64,000 nucleotides of DNA from Helopsaltes ochotensis (GCA_013400155.1 VXBM01000044.1:1068963-1132962); one strand, 5' to 3'; positions 1 to 13,343 are shown, counted from the first letter of the stretch. The notes: a model not told the origin generated them from the letters alone. Numbers and translations: made by a program.

Positions 1-3000
1 CAATCCAGCATTCACAGAAACATGCCTCACCACACTGGGGGAAAACACTGCTTCATGCCCTTCATGGATCCATTTCATATAAATGCAAGGATATTAACAC
101 AAAAATGCTGATGACCTAGTTCAGCTGTTGACTGTATTATACTAGAGACAACAATATATATTGATACATACAGATCAACAACTTCAGCTCTAAAACGTGA
201 GGCTTCTTTACCCTTGTAACTCTTTGATAGTCAGGCTGCAAAACTTTAAATGTTGTTCCTGTTCATGTGGATATAATAACTTATGCCTTTTAAGTCCTCC
301 CAAGGGGTTTATTTCACCCATGTCCATAGTGGTGTTTCCACCCCTGGCTGATTACACACTACACACAGATCCTCTTCTGCCTGAGTTTGGCAGAATTAGA
401 GGGCACTTGGTACTCACCAATTTCCAAATCAGAGGAGGAAGTCTCTGATTTGTGGAGATCTCCAGGTCCTACTGTGTTCAATTGGAGCTATGGGGTGCTG
501 AAACTATCTGTAAATCAGTCGCTAAGTGGAATGTCCATTGATTGATAAAATATTAAAAGCCTGTAATTAGTGCATAAATTTTAGGCAGTGCCACAGTTCC
601 TCCAGTCAAACAACATTAACTTTTGAAATGTACCTGTAACTATGCATACTTAGACATCCTTACATGTTTCTTACACTTTATGTACCTGTATTTGTGTAGT
701 GACAATTGCTAAAGAAATAATATCTAGTTGTGGATACTATTGAGTCTGTTTCATAGAAGCAGCTATATCCCTGTAAAGAAGCTGCCAATTTGGCTAATAG
801 AAAGCTCTCTCATTAGCTTGTTTTCAGTACTTCTTGCTTGAGAAACTTCCTTTGTTCTCATCAATGTGACTTTGAAATGAAACTAAAGGGAAAGAAGCTG
901 GCTGGAACAGAAACTTCTTACACACTACTCCAAGACTTCATAGAAGAATTTTTAAAGAGGACCACAGTCTTAAAAATCAACAGTGTAGCTGAATGCTTTC
1001 CTATCAATACCAAGTGTCCAAAGTACCATAAATTTAAAGGTCATACTTTAAAAACATATAAGCCTCTAACCTCCTTAAAACTGTGATGGATTTTACCTTA
1101 AATTAAGGATTTTACTTTTTTGGTAAAATCTATCCCATATGACTTTTGCCAAGTTGAGTCTTATTTTGCCACTTTTTAGCCTCTGGAGATTTCAATTCTC
1201 CTAATTTAATAAAACTTGTGAATGCAATCAGCAGGCTACTCTTCTGGTGCCACATGTCTAATAAAAGATGTTGTATGAGTCTATATCCGGCAAAGATCCT
1301 AGCAGCACACTTCTTGTAACTTCCTATGCTATTATCTCTCCTATGTCTCAGTAAAAAAGGCTCTCTTCTGCATGTGGAAAACCAAATTGGAGATGCATAT
1401 GTGTAAATTCCTTATCTGACCTATATTAGGGAGGGAAGTAACAAAAGAACTGGAACTGGTTTCCCTCTTTTTCTAGCTGTTATAAATAAGCCCGTTCTTA
1501 TTTATGTGTGTTTTCCAGCACTCATTTTCCTGTACTCAGTTTTCAGTAAACCCACTACATATTTTCTAGCATCCGTCTTTGTTCCTCTCATGTTTATATA
1601 TTAATCATTTCATGTGACAATGCAAAATATTTCAGCAACAATAAAAGCCAACTGGAAAGCAGCTATAGCAAGCATAAAGGACCAAATTCTAATTCAGTTA
1701 TATTAATGAGCTGCATGCTTCTGTCCAGCAGGACTCTCTTTTAGCTTGGTGTACTGCCTTACAGATTCTAGCAATGGAATAAATGGTGTGAAGTTTCCTC
1801 TTTGTTTATGTGAGCTTCTCTTAGTGTAAGTTCATGACATCTAGCAAAAAGGAAATATGCCAGAGAGAACTCATAGCACCCAAAACTCTCATTTGAAGAC
1901 TGCTGCTGAAGGAGGGAACAGGCTCCATATCCTGTGGCAAAAGTCCTGAGGAATGGCCCAGGCTAAAGCTAGCCTCTTTCTCCAATTAAGTCTCTAAGAA
2001 AAGCTGGAGGTAGCATGACCTTCCTCTCCAATGACATACCAGGCCCTCTGGGGAGTCACAGATTTGTTTGGTGGAAGAAAGTCACACCCCAGCAAGGGGC
2101 CTGTATCCTCTCTCCTAAACTATAAGTTAAAATCCATCAGTCATTTTAAAGACGTCATACACAGAGCATACCCTAAAGCATTAAAATAAACAGCATGATA
2201 TGGTTTTGTGTTATTTTTCTTTCATCTACTAAATAGTCTGTCTTAGGCACTCCAATACTACAGTAATGGGCTCTGGATAATAACTTAAACTCAGAGTTAG
2301 ACTTTAATCGTATTGCAGTGTTTGTCCTTAGAATACCACAGCACCGTGGTGTTTTTCAGCAAAACGCAAGGGAAAAAAGTGAGAATGAAAAAATATGGTT
2401 GCATCATATTAGAAAACAATAGGCTAAATGCCAATCTTGAGGCATTTCTAAGTGATATACTTGTGTTTATACTATTAGTTCAACCAACATTGCTCTGCTT
2501 CAAACTAAAATAATAACAAGAACAGAACCGTTTGTTCAGCCTGACTGCTGGAAAAGGAAAATGACGTTGCATGTAGAACTGCAGGAAATTATGTTGACTG
2601 ATAACAAATATAATTATTTCTGAATTATTATGATTGTGTCACAATCGTTCCATGAATGCAAAAGATTTTTTTTTCTTCACTCCTCCTTTTCCCCCTACAG
2701 CACAACTCCTTATCTTCCCTCTTTGTTCCTACCTTCTGCAGCAGTTGCAACACTGGCACTGTGCCCCAGCATATGAAAGCTATAGTATTGTGGATTATCA
2801 GACTTTTGCCTGGAATAAGATGGATGCAGAAACACTCTGTTTAACAAAGGTCCCACGTTATCTTTGCCCAGGCTTCTTCCCCCTGCTCTTTGAAGCTTTA
2901 CTAGAGTATATTGTGTCACAGGGCAGCATAAAGGGTAGCTACTTCCCGAGAGGGTTTCCAGGCTGCACAATTAGTTCGGTTTTAGGAAAACTGACCTTAT

Positions 3001-6000
3001 AACAATAATTAATGACAGTGTCACCGTAAAAAGGCTAGTGATTTGGAGCTGAGGTGTTACTTGGTTGGATGAAAAGGTTCATTAAATGGATTTTAACAGG
3101 AAAAGAGTAGAATAAGGAGCAATGATTGGAGGAAACCCCCAGATTGGTAAGCTACTATAAGGTAAGAATATCATAGCTGATGATGTATGCTATAGCAACC
3201 CAAGAGAAAAGAGATGGATTGTGAGAATTAGACCTCGATGAGAAGCAAAAAACTGTAAAAAAGTAAACTGCAGCTGTTAAATAATATTGGGGAAAGTTAC
3301 CCAAAATGGTAATGGTTCAGATGCTGCATTCTACTTTTGCATTAACTGAACCATGGGAAATTTTTTTGGATGAGCAGTTATCATTACTTGAGACCTGTTT
3401 CAGCTACGCTGGTGGGAAAAAAAAACAGTGATAGCTTCAATCTGTACTCAAAATCCACAAACTGTAGTAGAGAAAGCCTGCAGCCCACTGCAAAACAAGG
3501 TTTTAGCAATACCTGGACTAAATACCAGAATCTAGGAAATACCCCCAAGGGAAGAAATATCCAAAAACACTGCTAAGCTTTCTATAGATTCATCTGCAGT
3601 GACTAAGCAGCAACAAATAGGGCAGGTTTACAGTGAAAAATTGCAGTGTATGTCAAAGTAGTGTACCAACTTCTGTGTGGAAAAGACCATTAGTCTGGAG
3701 CAGAGGCCCATGTCCCACAGCATGACATGTTCTAGTAGTCCCTAGCCGCCCTTTTGTTGTGCTATGAGCTGTAGGAGCTGGAGGATAGGATCTGTTTATT
3801 TGATTGCTGAGCTGCAGAAAGCTGGCAGTGAGCTGCTGGCACCGGGGGGTGGTCACTCAGAGCAGTGAAAAGTCTTTCTGAAAAAGACAGTCACGACTGT
3901 CTGCTTCACACAATGTAACCAGTCACATCTCATCAGAGATGTCTAATGTCCTAATGATGTCTGCACTTCTTATTGACTGTGCACAAGAGAAAAGACTGTC
4001 TTAGACAAGGAGACTTTGTCCCAACCACTAGCTCTGGACTGTCTACTTATACAGGGTTTAAACAAACTCTGGTGAATTGCAGCAGAAGGTTGCTGTTTTA
4101 AAAAGGGTTATGTTTATCCTGGGCACTTGAGTGTCAAATCTGTGTCTTTTCTTTGACTGCCAGGATCTGGAAGCTTGGGATCATAGCAGCAGCTCCTAAT
4201 CAGGCTTTCCAATGTGATGAATCCCTTTTTGAACTAATCCTGTTAAAAGGACGGTTTCAGACCAAGTGTGAGGCGTAAGTCCAGCCACCAGCTCGAGACC
4301 CTCTTTAATTTTTGTGGAAAAAGTAAAAATCTCTGTATTTCCCTGGGATATAGATTTGCTTTGGAAAAAACAGCTCAGAAGGGGATGTGCTCCCATGTTT
4401 GACCTCTCAGTGTGTCACAGAGAAGGGAACCAACCACGTCTGATCATCTCTTTCATACAACACACAGACTAATGGAATAACGCGGACATCTCTATTTTAT
4501 ATGAATCCATTAGGTCTCTGACCAGGCTTCACACCCATTCCTCCATTTATAATGTTTCAGCTGCAAATATCCTGGCAACATTCTGCTCTTTCTGTCTGCA
4601 TAAAGATACATGGCAAATCTACTTTTCTCTCCCTTGCCTCGTTAACAGAGTGAAGCCTACAGAATTGTCCCCAAATTGCCTTGCTGCTTTGATTCCTTAG
4701 GCTACATTTTAGAGTATAAATATCTTGCAGCACACACGATGAACATGGGATTTCCAGTACGTATAAGCTATTAGAAGTGAAACAATATGAACATTCTGAA
4801 ACAAGTATGGCCTCTTGCTTCAGAAAGTGATGTATTAAAACTATCTCAGCTGCAACCTGAGAGTGTAGAAATTATCACAGGGTCTTTATACAGGGAAACT
4901 GCTCGTAAGCAACATTAAAGGAGACGGGTCACTAACTCCTCAAACAACAATATCTTAAAATAATGAAAGTGGAAAAGAAGAAACTTCAGACATCCAAAAC
5001 CTGCAAGCTTATCTTGGTAGATAAACTACTGTTACTAGCTACCTATTGAGCCAGCTAATGTTTAATTTCACTAACCTTGAGTGAAGGCCTGTGTAAGAGG
5101 CACAATCAGACAATAGGCACAAAGGAAGAGATAAGGAAAAATGTAGAAAGATTAGCAAGGAGAAAGGCTAGTAGGGGATTTTGTCTGCTACAAAAAGAAT
5201 TATGCTCTTAATGGGGGGAATAAGACATAAAAGAAAGGACATTAGAACATACTAAAGACGAGATCTGAGCTTTAGAGAGGGTACTATGCAAAATAATTCT
5301 TTAATATATATTTAAACATAAATATATATTAAAAATATGTATTTTGCAGAGATATGAAAAGCTTTATGCCTTGAATCATGTTCTATTCACACTTTCCCTT
5401 TCTGAAATATGTATGCTTTGATGTTGGCAATGGCATAATACTATTTGTGTTCTATTTATCTATACTGCATAAAACCATGTAAGACATATATTATGCTACA
5501 GCCAAGGCTTTGATACACAGGAATATTTCCTCTTTTAAATTATTACCATTCCTTTTTACTCATCAGGGGCTTCATCACAGCTACCTGCCTTGAAGAGACC
5601 AGATTTATTCGAAACATCCTTATGCTTTATATTGATGTTCCAGGCAATTCAAAAGTGGGACATCTGTCTGTGAGCACCTGGAAATAGCTTGCTGACAAGA
5701 GCAAAGAATATAAAGAAATATTGTTCTAGACCCCATCAGAAGAGCCAAGTACAGAAGTGGAAAGAGACTGGTTCAGGTTTCCTTTCTCAGCTGTAAAACA
5801 CACAGAGTAGGCAGTCACAGCTGCATTGCTGGCTAGTAATGAAAGTTTTGGGCTGCTGCAGCAAGTTTTGATGTATCAGCATCTCTGAAGCAGATCACTG
5901 GCTCAGGCAATTTCTGGATTCTTTGAAGGAAGTCAAGTTAGTATTTCCTGCTGCCTGGATATTTAATACCTAAGACTTTCACTGGTTAATGGAAAACACG

Positions 6001-7510
6001 AGGTATTTGGAGATTACTGGAATTTTCAGCATCCCTATGGCCCTATCTGATAAATCCTCAAAGTGCTGAAAGCATACAGAAGGAAAGACTTAAAACAGCG
6101 GACATTTTTTTATCCAAATTCCATCAGCCATTGCTGACACCAGAGAGAAAAAGGAACTATAGAGCCTAAGAAACACTTCATTATATTGTGTGCACTCATA
6201 TTTTGTGCTACATGTAACGACCACAAGGCATGATTCTGATCCTAGTACATATGTCTGTTTATATACTTCTATATGTATGTAATACATTATATGCATTTTA
6301 TACAATGGTTTCAATAAACTTGTAATGTATACCACACAACAATTCTACTGCTGACATGCATGTCTATACCAAAATAGAGATATAAAATAATGCTGTTGTG
6401 TGTAATTACCCAGGATGGTAGTAGTAGCATTAGAGTAAGTAAAGCAAGGGAATTTTTTAAAGTTTTAGACTAAAGGAGTATGTGAACAAAAAACAACAAT
6501 GAAGTCACCCTAAAGGAGCGCACTGTATATGGGACACTCAGGCCAAGCATCATGAGAATAATAATTTAAGCATTTAAACTTGTTGAGTTGTTTGAGGATT
6601 TTACAGTCCAAGTGAGTTTCAACCAGGACTGATTCCTTGATCTGTTTGAAAATCTAGCATAAACACCTGTGCTGACAGAGAAGGAAGAGAAGGCATGGGG
6701 TGGGAATGAGCAGTCTAGGGAGGAACTCCTTCTACCTGCTTTGCTTTGAAATTCCAGCCCTGGCAGCACCTGGGAGTGCTGTGCAGACAGATTATAAGAA
6801 ATCGCTTCTGTTGCTGCATACAACCAGAGCCATATGTGCATATCAGAGCATTATAAATAATGTATTCTTTGAATATTGTTACCAAAACAAACAGACCATT
6901 GTTAAAACACCCTGCCAGCATCTATCTCTTGTTTCCACTAAAAATATTCCTTGAACTTTCGAGTTGTAACTGTCAGCCTGATAAAGAAAAAGGCAAAGGT
7001 CTCTGACAACTTGTTAAGGAAAAAACTTTAGTGGAAAACTTCAGGGTAAAACATGTTTTAAAACCTCACCTGTTCAAACCATCCTTTTCTAGTATTTCAG
7101 GATGTTTTACTATTAGCCCACTGGCTAATAATAACTTCCAGTGTGCTTATTGGAAGATGAATGTGTTTTATTTGCCTATTTAAGTTCCAGAAATCTGCTC
7201 TATTTCAGACACATATGAAGATAAAATACATTGGTTGGGGAGGTATGAGCAGGTATCAGCAAAGGCATAGTCTGCTGGGATGAGACATTCATTCTTCCCA
7301 TAAGGGGATATATCCAGTGTGTTCCAAGTTTCCCCAGGTGCTAGTGTTGTAATGAAGACAGATATTTCAATTCCTCCAAGTTTTAAGAAGGGGAAAATAG
7401 AAGTATTATGGTTAAATACCCTTTCTGAAATTTGTGTATTAGTTTTGGGAAAAACTTTTAAATCTGTGCCTAAGGTTAAATCATCATAAATGGATATGCT
7501 CAGGGAGTAC
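1..7510. other. Unassigned AT-rich single-copy DNA
   Basis: I recognise no gene or mobile element in this stretch. Open frames are short (at most 122 codons, at 2634-3002) and resemble no known family. A small interrupted inverted repeat lies at 1089-1130 and a perfect AT hairpin at 5300-5333. Pyrimidine tracts followed by AG (for example near 2690) look like splice acceptors, but nothing exon-like follows them. Confidence 0.6.
5300..5333. repeat. Perfect AT-rich inverted repeat (hairpin/cruciform)
   Basis: A 15-base arm, TTTAATATATATTTA (5300-5314), is followed by a four-base AACA loop and its exact reverse complement (5319-5333). The stem is entirely A/T, so it could arise from TA-dinucleotide drift. 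The perfect 15-bp pairing and short loop are seen directly; any cruciform role is speculation. Confidence 0.85.
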
Positions 7511-7538
7511 AAAAAAAAAAACACAAAAAAAAAAACCA

Positions 7539-7583
<45 letters not shown>

Positions 7584-7638
7584 AAAAAAAAAAAAAAAAA
7601 AAAACAAAAAACACCCACAAAAAAACAAAACAAAAAAA
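7511..7638. repeat. A-rich low-complexity tract
   Basis: About 128 bases of almost pure A on the plus strand, with scattered single C residues. Frames through it give artefactual poly-Lys or poly-Phe peptides. No retroposed gene was recognised upstream that would explain it as a poly(A) tail. Its true length is uncertain because such tracts assemble poorly. Confidence 0.9.
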
Positions 7639-9176
7639 CCCCACTGATTTAAATAGAAGACTGGTCATACATAGAGGACACATAGAGGAAAGTCAGGAAG
7701 GTATGAAGACTCATCACCCCTCTTTCCCTTGAAGCATATGTTGTGAAGCCTTGGGGGCAGCCACCCAAATTACTGCTGACAGTATCCACTCTTCCATAGA
7801 GAGGGTCTAGGGGTGACAGGGGAGGAGCCTCCCCATTTCTCATTGCCACCTCTGCAGGTGTACAAGGTAATCTCCTCTGGTGTGCATTGCTAGCCACAAT
7901 TTGAATATAGTCCTATATTACTCCCAGGGCCAGATAAGATTCCCCAAACCAGTCATAGCTGTTTGTTTATACTGCAGTATAAATAGTAGTAAAACTCTCT
8001 GTTCCAAGTAGTTATATAGTCCCTATCATTGCTGAGCCCAAGTCCCTCCCAGTCTTAAATGTGTTTATTCTCATAACAGCACTGTGAGGGCAGTGCTGTT
8101 AGCCCATCTAGGAGGAGAAAGCCAGGTCATAGGACAATTAAGGTCTGAACAAAAAGCATGCAAACATCTGACTTCACTGATTCCAGTAGCATTTATGCAT
8201 CTAACCAGAACTTCATGTCCATGCCTAAACAGTCAGCACACCATCCTTTGACAAGTTATGGAGCAGGGAATTCAAGTCAGCTCCCACCACCTAGCAGATG
8301 TCTTTCTTTTCCACGGAGGAATGTGTCTGGTGAAACACTGGAATAACACTGCATAACAAGGACACTGCCTGCCCTGAGGGGTAAATACTGTGGTCCCTCA
8401 TTGCTGTGTAGATGATTTTCAGAGATGAAAATGGAAGAACACTAAGGTAATGTAAAAAAGAAGTGATTGTGGAGTGAAAAGTTAATCACTTCTTCCCACA
8501 GTCTCAGAAATACCTTTCTAAAGTTACACCTCCTAGAGGCAACTTTTCCCCTGGTGGGGATCCTGGTAGGAGAGTCACATATGAGTGATGGAGTTTTCCT
8601 GCTGTGTTGTGAGTTTTCTTACTCAGGACAGTCTGTGGTTCTGAATTTTTCCAACCTAATGACTACATGATTTGGTCTTTTAATTGGTTTCTGTGTATTA
8701 ATTGCCTATGAAAAGCTAAGGTATTTATCTTTGTAAAGCAGTTCTGAATGCTGAATAACCAACTATTTTTCATAAGGAATTTTACTATACAGCCTGAAAG
8801 GGAATGCAGATTTATACAATAAATACAACTGCTCCAACAGAGATGAGATTTATCTTAGCAACTGGCTAAGTCTCTCTAGGATTCATCCCCAGTCCCAGTC
8901 TATCAGTCAGTGTATCTTTCTTCTAAGGTTTCAATGCAATAAACCACACTCTTTCATAAATTATAAAAGTTTTATTTTGTCAGAGACATGAGGAATTCCT
9001 TCATGTGAGAGTTTTTATCCCTTAATGAATCACATTAATAGCAGTAATATTAATAATTTACTTTATATCCTAATCAGGATTATTTCCAAATTATTAGGCA
9101 CAGCCTTGAGCTGTGAAACAAATGAACAAGGGCAGGGGCAGTTTAGGGTTACAAGGCTAATACAGTCTCTAGACCC
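7639..9176. other. Unassigned single-copy DNA
   Basis: Nothing recognisable as a gene or repeat. The first 260 bases (7640-7900) are somewhat richer in G+C than the surroundings, with open frames on both strands but no homology I can name. Confidence 0.5.
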
Positions 9177-9223
9177 AAATAAATAAATAAATAAATAAAT
9201 AAATAGATAAATAAATAAATAAA
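9177..9223. repeat. (AAAT)n microsatellite
   Basis: About eleven AAAT/AAAG-type units, interrupted by one GATA-like change (aaatagataaat). A simple tandem repeat that is likely polymorphic. Confidence 0.95.
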
Positions 9224-9359
9224 GATCTTACCAAGAAACAGCAGAATCTTAACAATTGCCGAGCCAGCAGGACGCTGGAATCGTTGCGAGTTCACCCTTT
9301 ATGGCCCAGGAAAAATACATTGTTAAGCAATTTTGTTGTTCCTAGCAGCAGACCTTGAA

Positions 9360-9480
9360 GTGGAAATTAACGAGTGGTGGTATTCTCTCACACCCAATCC
9401 CCTGTACATTTGCATTCATTTGCATATGAATACCCAGCTAATTGTTTTGAAGTAACAATTAAGAGAACAATAGAGGAAAG
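9360..9480. promoter_or_regulatory. Paired POU octamer motifs; candidate conserved noncoding element
   Basis: Two perfect ATTTGCAT octamers (9408-9415 and 9418-9425) lie exactly 10 bp apart, about one helical turn. The second runs into GCATATGAAT, and a CTAATTG homeodomain-like core follows at 9438-9444. POU factors bind ATTTGCAT, so the arrangement suits cooperative binding. No expression or conservation evidence is available here, and the octamers could be chance in AT-rich DNA. Confidence 0.3.
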
Positions 9481-10079
9481 AAAAGGGACTCCAGGCAGCA
9501 ACTGACACCTGGGACTCTGTATTAAGAAAAGCTTTTACATATTTGAATTAAAAATAGACAAAGGAACAGAAACAGGCAGGCATAAAATTCATTACTGTAA
9601 GGAAAGTAGCACATCTCATCCGTGCATGCTACCATGCTCCAGAATATGTTTCACACTCATCCAGCCAAGAGATGTACAATATACTGGATGGTAGAGGAGG
9701 TTTTTCCTTCTGGTGTGCATTTTAGGAAAAAGTTGTTTTCTCACATTCCCCATATGCCTACACCAAAGAGTTTGAGATCAGAAGGAAAGGATTATTTTGC
9801 CAATTTGGCATCAATTTCAAAGTGGATTAACCTTTCCTGAGAAGTTCAGATGCGCATGGATTCAGCAGTACCTTTCAACCATTTGCTTGCAGTTAGAATT
9901 GGATCCATTGGAATATGATAATAGAGGTTTAATTTCTGTATAACACCATCAGTGCCATCTGAAATTATTACTCAGGCTGCATTTCCAGTAGGGATCCAAT
10001 TATCCGATTGTTGGTGCAACGCGATTTGTTAGACTCAGTCCTCCCTCCTGGTAATGATGATGTAGCTCTTTTTATCTGG
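9481..10079. other. Unassigned single-copy DNA
   Basis: No gene found. The segment at 9880-10030 is low in repeats and mixes homeodomain-like and E-box-like words, so it may be conserved noncoding DNA. A cross-species alignment would decide. Confidence 0.35.
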
Positions 10080-10290
10080 AGCAATTGCTATTGTTAACTG
10101 CATCACTGGCAAATGCTAAGGCTCTGTTGTCCCCTCCTGCAAAGAGAAGCATGGGGTTGGGCAGTAGGCTAGGAACGAAGCTAGACACAGTTTCGTTCAG
10201 TAATAACCCCTGCTACTAAAGAGATTTATTGACTCCAAACTACTGATCACTTAAAGCACTTTTATACCAAATAGGATCATCTGAGCCCTC
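10080..10290 (-). mobile_element. Possible LTR fragment (minus strand)
   Basis: Read on the minus strand, a TATAAAAG box (10259-10266) is followed about 28 bases later by an AATAAA signal (10225-10230) inside a GGAGTCAATAAA context. This is the compact promoter plus poly(A)-signal layout of many avian retroviral-type LTRs. LTR ends, target-site duplication and internal sequence were not found. The TATA/AATAAA pair could be coincidental in AT-rich DNA. Confidence 0.35.
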
Positions 10291-12754
10291 CTGTAGAGAA
10301 AAATGCCAGCACACAGCAGAATGGAAGGAAGTTTGAGGCCACAAGAAAGGTCCACATCAGCCAAAGAAGTGGGGAGCAGTGGGGCTGGAGAATAGAATAA
10401 ACCTCTGCCTGAAGAATCTGCGGCTCTCTTGGGGAGACAGACACGAGAAGAATCCTGATAAGAGCTGCAGCCCAGGAACTGCTCACACAGGACAGTATTT
10501 TTAACCTAAAGTTCCTTTTGAAAGATTTTCTTTTACTGAGAAAAGAGAAGGCAAGTTGTATACTGTGTACATTTCAAGAAATTAAAAACAAACAAATAAA
10601 AACTACCCAAACCAACCCCCCAAAACCCATACAGAATAACCAGGAAAACCCAGGCTCAGGACCAATTATTTTTGAGCCAGGTAAGACCATAGTCTGCAAA
10701 GGATGTCTGGAAAATACTCTTAATGCAAAGGTAAAAACTGTAATCTGACTACAAATTACATTTCTCAAAATGCAAAATTACTTAGCCTCAAGTAGTTGTG
10801 AGCTGCATCTTGGTAGTCTGGTGGTCATGGGTGGCAAAACTCCCCGAATATACCAGGCCTTTTTAAATGAGTGGTCTTATTATTTAGAGCAATAAAAACT
10901 TTCTCTTTTGCAATCAAATAGTTCATTTTAAATAGAAGAGACATACAATCACAGGAGCAGGCTATATAGCTTTTTTATTGTCCTTCCTTAAATATCTGTA
11001 ATTTCTGGTTTATTTTGATAAAAATTATTGTGAGATAACATACATTATACAATTGCATATATCACACCATAGCTAAGGCATGTGAATGTACAGTGTCATG
11101 TTTGAAGATGATAATCACGAAATGAAATATTTATAACATATTCTTCAGTATTGTCATGTTCGAGTTGCCTGAATTGCTGAAAATAAATGTCATATCTATC
11201 TAGGACTGCAATGGCTTTTCTCTTACTTGATCACAAAGATAAGTAAGATAGATCCATTGGAAGGCAGATAGAACTTTCACTAGAAAGGATTTGAAAAATA
11301 TGGAATAATCCATCTCTACATTATTTTTTTAAATGTTCTATGGGAGGCATTTCTTTCTCTTCCTCTTTTAACTTTTCCTGTTTTCACTTTTCCTGTTTTC
11401 CCATTCTTTTCATGTACTTCTAATACATTAAATAGAATGTTATGGATTGAAAAATAAAGGTCTCTGTTATGGATGAATTATTTTTTTCCATCAAGTTGTC
11501 TGAAGGTTAGACAGTCAACACCTACAAATTACACAGATGTGTCATATTCCTAAATGAATTGTATTATGCTGGCACACCTATGAATACTTAAAGAGATCTG
11601 CCACAAATTTCAGTATAAAATGCACCCCTCTAATTCATCTGGGAGTATACTGAATACAAGAACATTGTGCCACTCTAAAAAGCAACAACATGCTGTGGGT
11701 GATGTTCTTTAGCAATTAGTTCTTTATCTCTTTGTTCGAATAACAGCTTTCTTTCCAAATTTGCAGATAAGGGAGTCACTATGAATTAGTGACATTATTA
11801 CTTGGCTTTATATTAAAAGCCATCCTCATGGGTGGTGTATGAAGCAAGAAGTGAGGAAGGAAGATACTAGCAAGAACAGGGACAACTCTGCTGCCCATTT
11901 TGAAGGCAACTGTTTCCTCAAAATGTAATGCTAGATGTATATTTTTTAAAAGTCCTCCTTAAAATATGATCTAATCCCCTCTAAGTTTCTGTGAATGATG
12001 TGGTAGGAAAGAGAGAAAGAGCTGCCATTTTACAGCAGCAACAAATGATAACAAATTGTGCAAGGGAACCAACATTGGAACTGTTGATTGAGGAGCCAAG
12101 ATAAATGGCAGTGTGTTGAACAGCCAAAACTACAATGGGGGCAAAGGGGCGAGAGTAGCTTAGGAGCCTCAAAATTTTCCTACAAGCCTCGTGAGTGCAG
12201 CAGCAGAGGATGTTCCACCAAAACCAAGGACTTTGGCTGTTGGGATCAATTGAGCGGAGGAAAGACAGGAATGCTGGTATGTGTGAACTAATAGGTACAG
12301 AACAAGAACACTTCTTTTTGACTTATCTTTTGACAAGATAAGATGAAGAACAGATAGAAAATAAGACTTTAGAAGTATTTACTGAGACAGGTGGTTAGTG
12401 GAACACCTGGAAATGGTAGAGTTTTAAGGGTCATTAGAAGGATTTTGAAAATTGATCAAGACTGGTGCTTAGGCAGGGCAGGAAAACTATAAATATGGAT
12501 AAAATTGTTATTCAGTGTTCTAGTACAGCTGGGCCCAAACTTTTAGGTGCTATCCTAATGCCAACAATACATAGTAATAATAGTTTGCCATAGAACTCAT
12601 CATACCACGAAACGTTAGTTTTAAACACCTGATGCCATTATGGCTGGGGTTTCTTCTAAAACATAGTTATTTCAGAAGAGGATAGCCTGATTTCCTCATT
12701 TCATGCCATTTTAACATGTTCATTTAGTATTCAGCATGATATGAAGTGTCCTTC
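10291..12754. other. Unassigned AT-rich single-copy DNA
   Basis: No gene recognised. A 15-base unit is tandemly duplicated near 11372-11402 (acttttcctgttttc twice). The stretch 10960-11220 has few simple repeats and several homeobox-like words, so it is a weak candidate for conserved noncoding sequence. Confidence 0.45.
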
Positions 12755-12763
12755 TATTTCATA
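12755..12763. repeat. Candidate target-site duplication, left copy
   Basis: TATTTCATA lies immediately beside the 3' end of the minus-strand CR1 and recurs at 14327-14335 beside its truncated 5' end. An exact 9-base match at both predicted junctions supports a single insertion event. Target-site duplications are often absent or short in CR1, so chance in AT-rich flanks is possible. Confidence 0.5.
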
Positions 12764-12830
12764 CACAGAATCACTAGGCTGGAAGAGGCCTTCAAGATCA
12801 TCGAGTTCAACACATGCCCTAACACCTCAA

Positions 12831-13202
12831 CTAAACCATGGCACCAAGTGCCACATCCAGTCTTTTTTTAAATGCATTCAGGGATGGTGACCCCACCACC
12901 TCCCATGCCAAACCATTCCAGTACTTTATCACTCTTTCAGTAAAAAACTTTTTCCTGATATCCAGCCTGTATTTCCCTTGGTGCATCTTAAGACTGTGTC
13001 CTCTTGTTCTGTAGGTTGCTGCCTGGAGAAAGAGACCAATCCCCATCTGACTACAGCCACCTTTCTGGAGGTTGTAGAGAGTGATAAGGTCACCTCTGAG
13101 TCTCCTTTTCTCCAGGCTCAACAACCCCAGCTCCCTCAGCCATTCCTCACAGGGCTTGTATTCCAAGCCCCTCACCAGCCTTGTTGCCTCCTCTGGATGC
13201 AC
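12831..13202 (-). pseudogene. CR1 ORF2 C-terminal fragment
   Basis: An open frame of 123 codons matches the C-terminal tail of CR1 ORF2. Recognisable blocks include EEWLRELGLLSLEKRRLRGD, then LDIRKKFFTERVIKYWN, and SPSLNAFKKRLD just before the stop. It follows the RT segment in the same element and orientation but in a different frame, because of the tandem triplication and frameshifts between 13203 and 13560. The family tail is thought to support RT function; here it is only a remnant. Confidence 0.9.
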
Positions 13203-13210
13203 TCAAGTGT

Positions 13211-13343
13211 CTCAACATCCTTCCTAAACTGAGGGCCCAGAACTGGACACAGCACTCAACGTCCTTCCTAAACTGAGGGGCCCAGAACTGGACACAGCAC
13301 TCAATGTCCTTCCTGAACTGAGGGGCCAGACCTGGATGCAGCA
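13211..13343. repeat. Three-unit tandem repeat (44-45 bp) inside CR1
   Basis: Three consecutive units begin at 13211, 13255 and 13300, each starting ctcaa and ending in agca or gca. Unit one is 44 bp, unit two 45 bp and unit three 44 bp with more substitutions. CR1 elements normally carry this segment once, so it expanded within this copy or its source. The minus-strand translation shows a repeated ECCVQFWA-type peptide. Confidence 0.9.

Noticed and set aside
2634..3002. 122-codon frame after a pyrimidine tract ending CAG
   Set aside because: Acceptor-like context alone; no donor, no recognisable domain, and another frame is open across it.
7180..7732. Frames of up to 167 codons through the A-rich tract
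   Set aside because: Poly-Lys and poly-Phe translations of a homopolymer tract, not protein.
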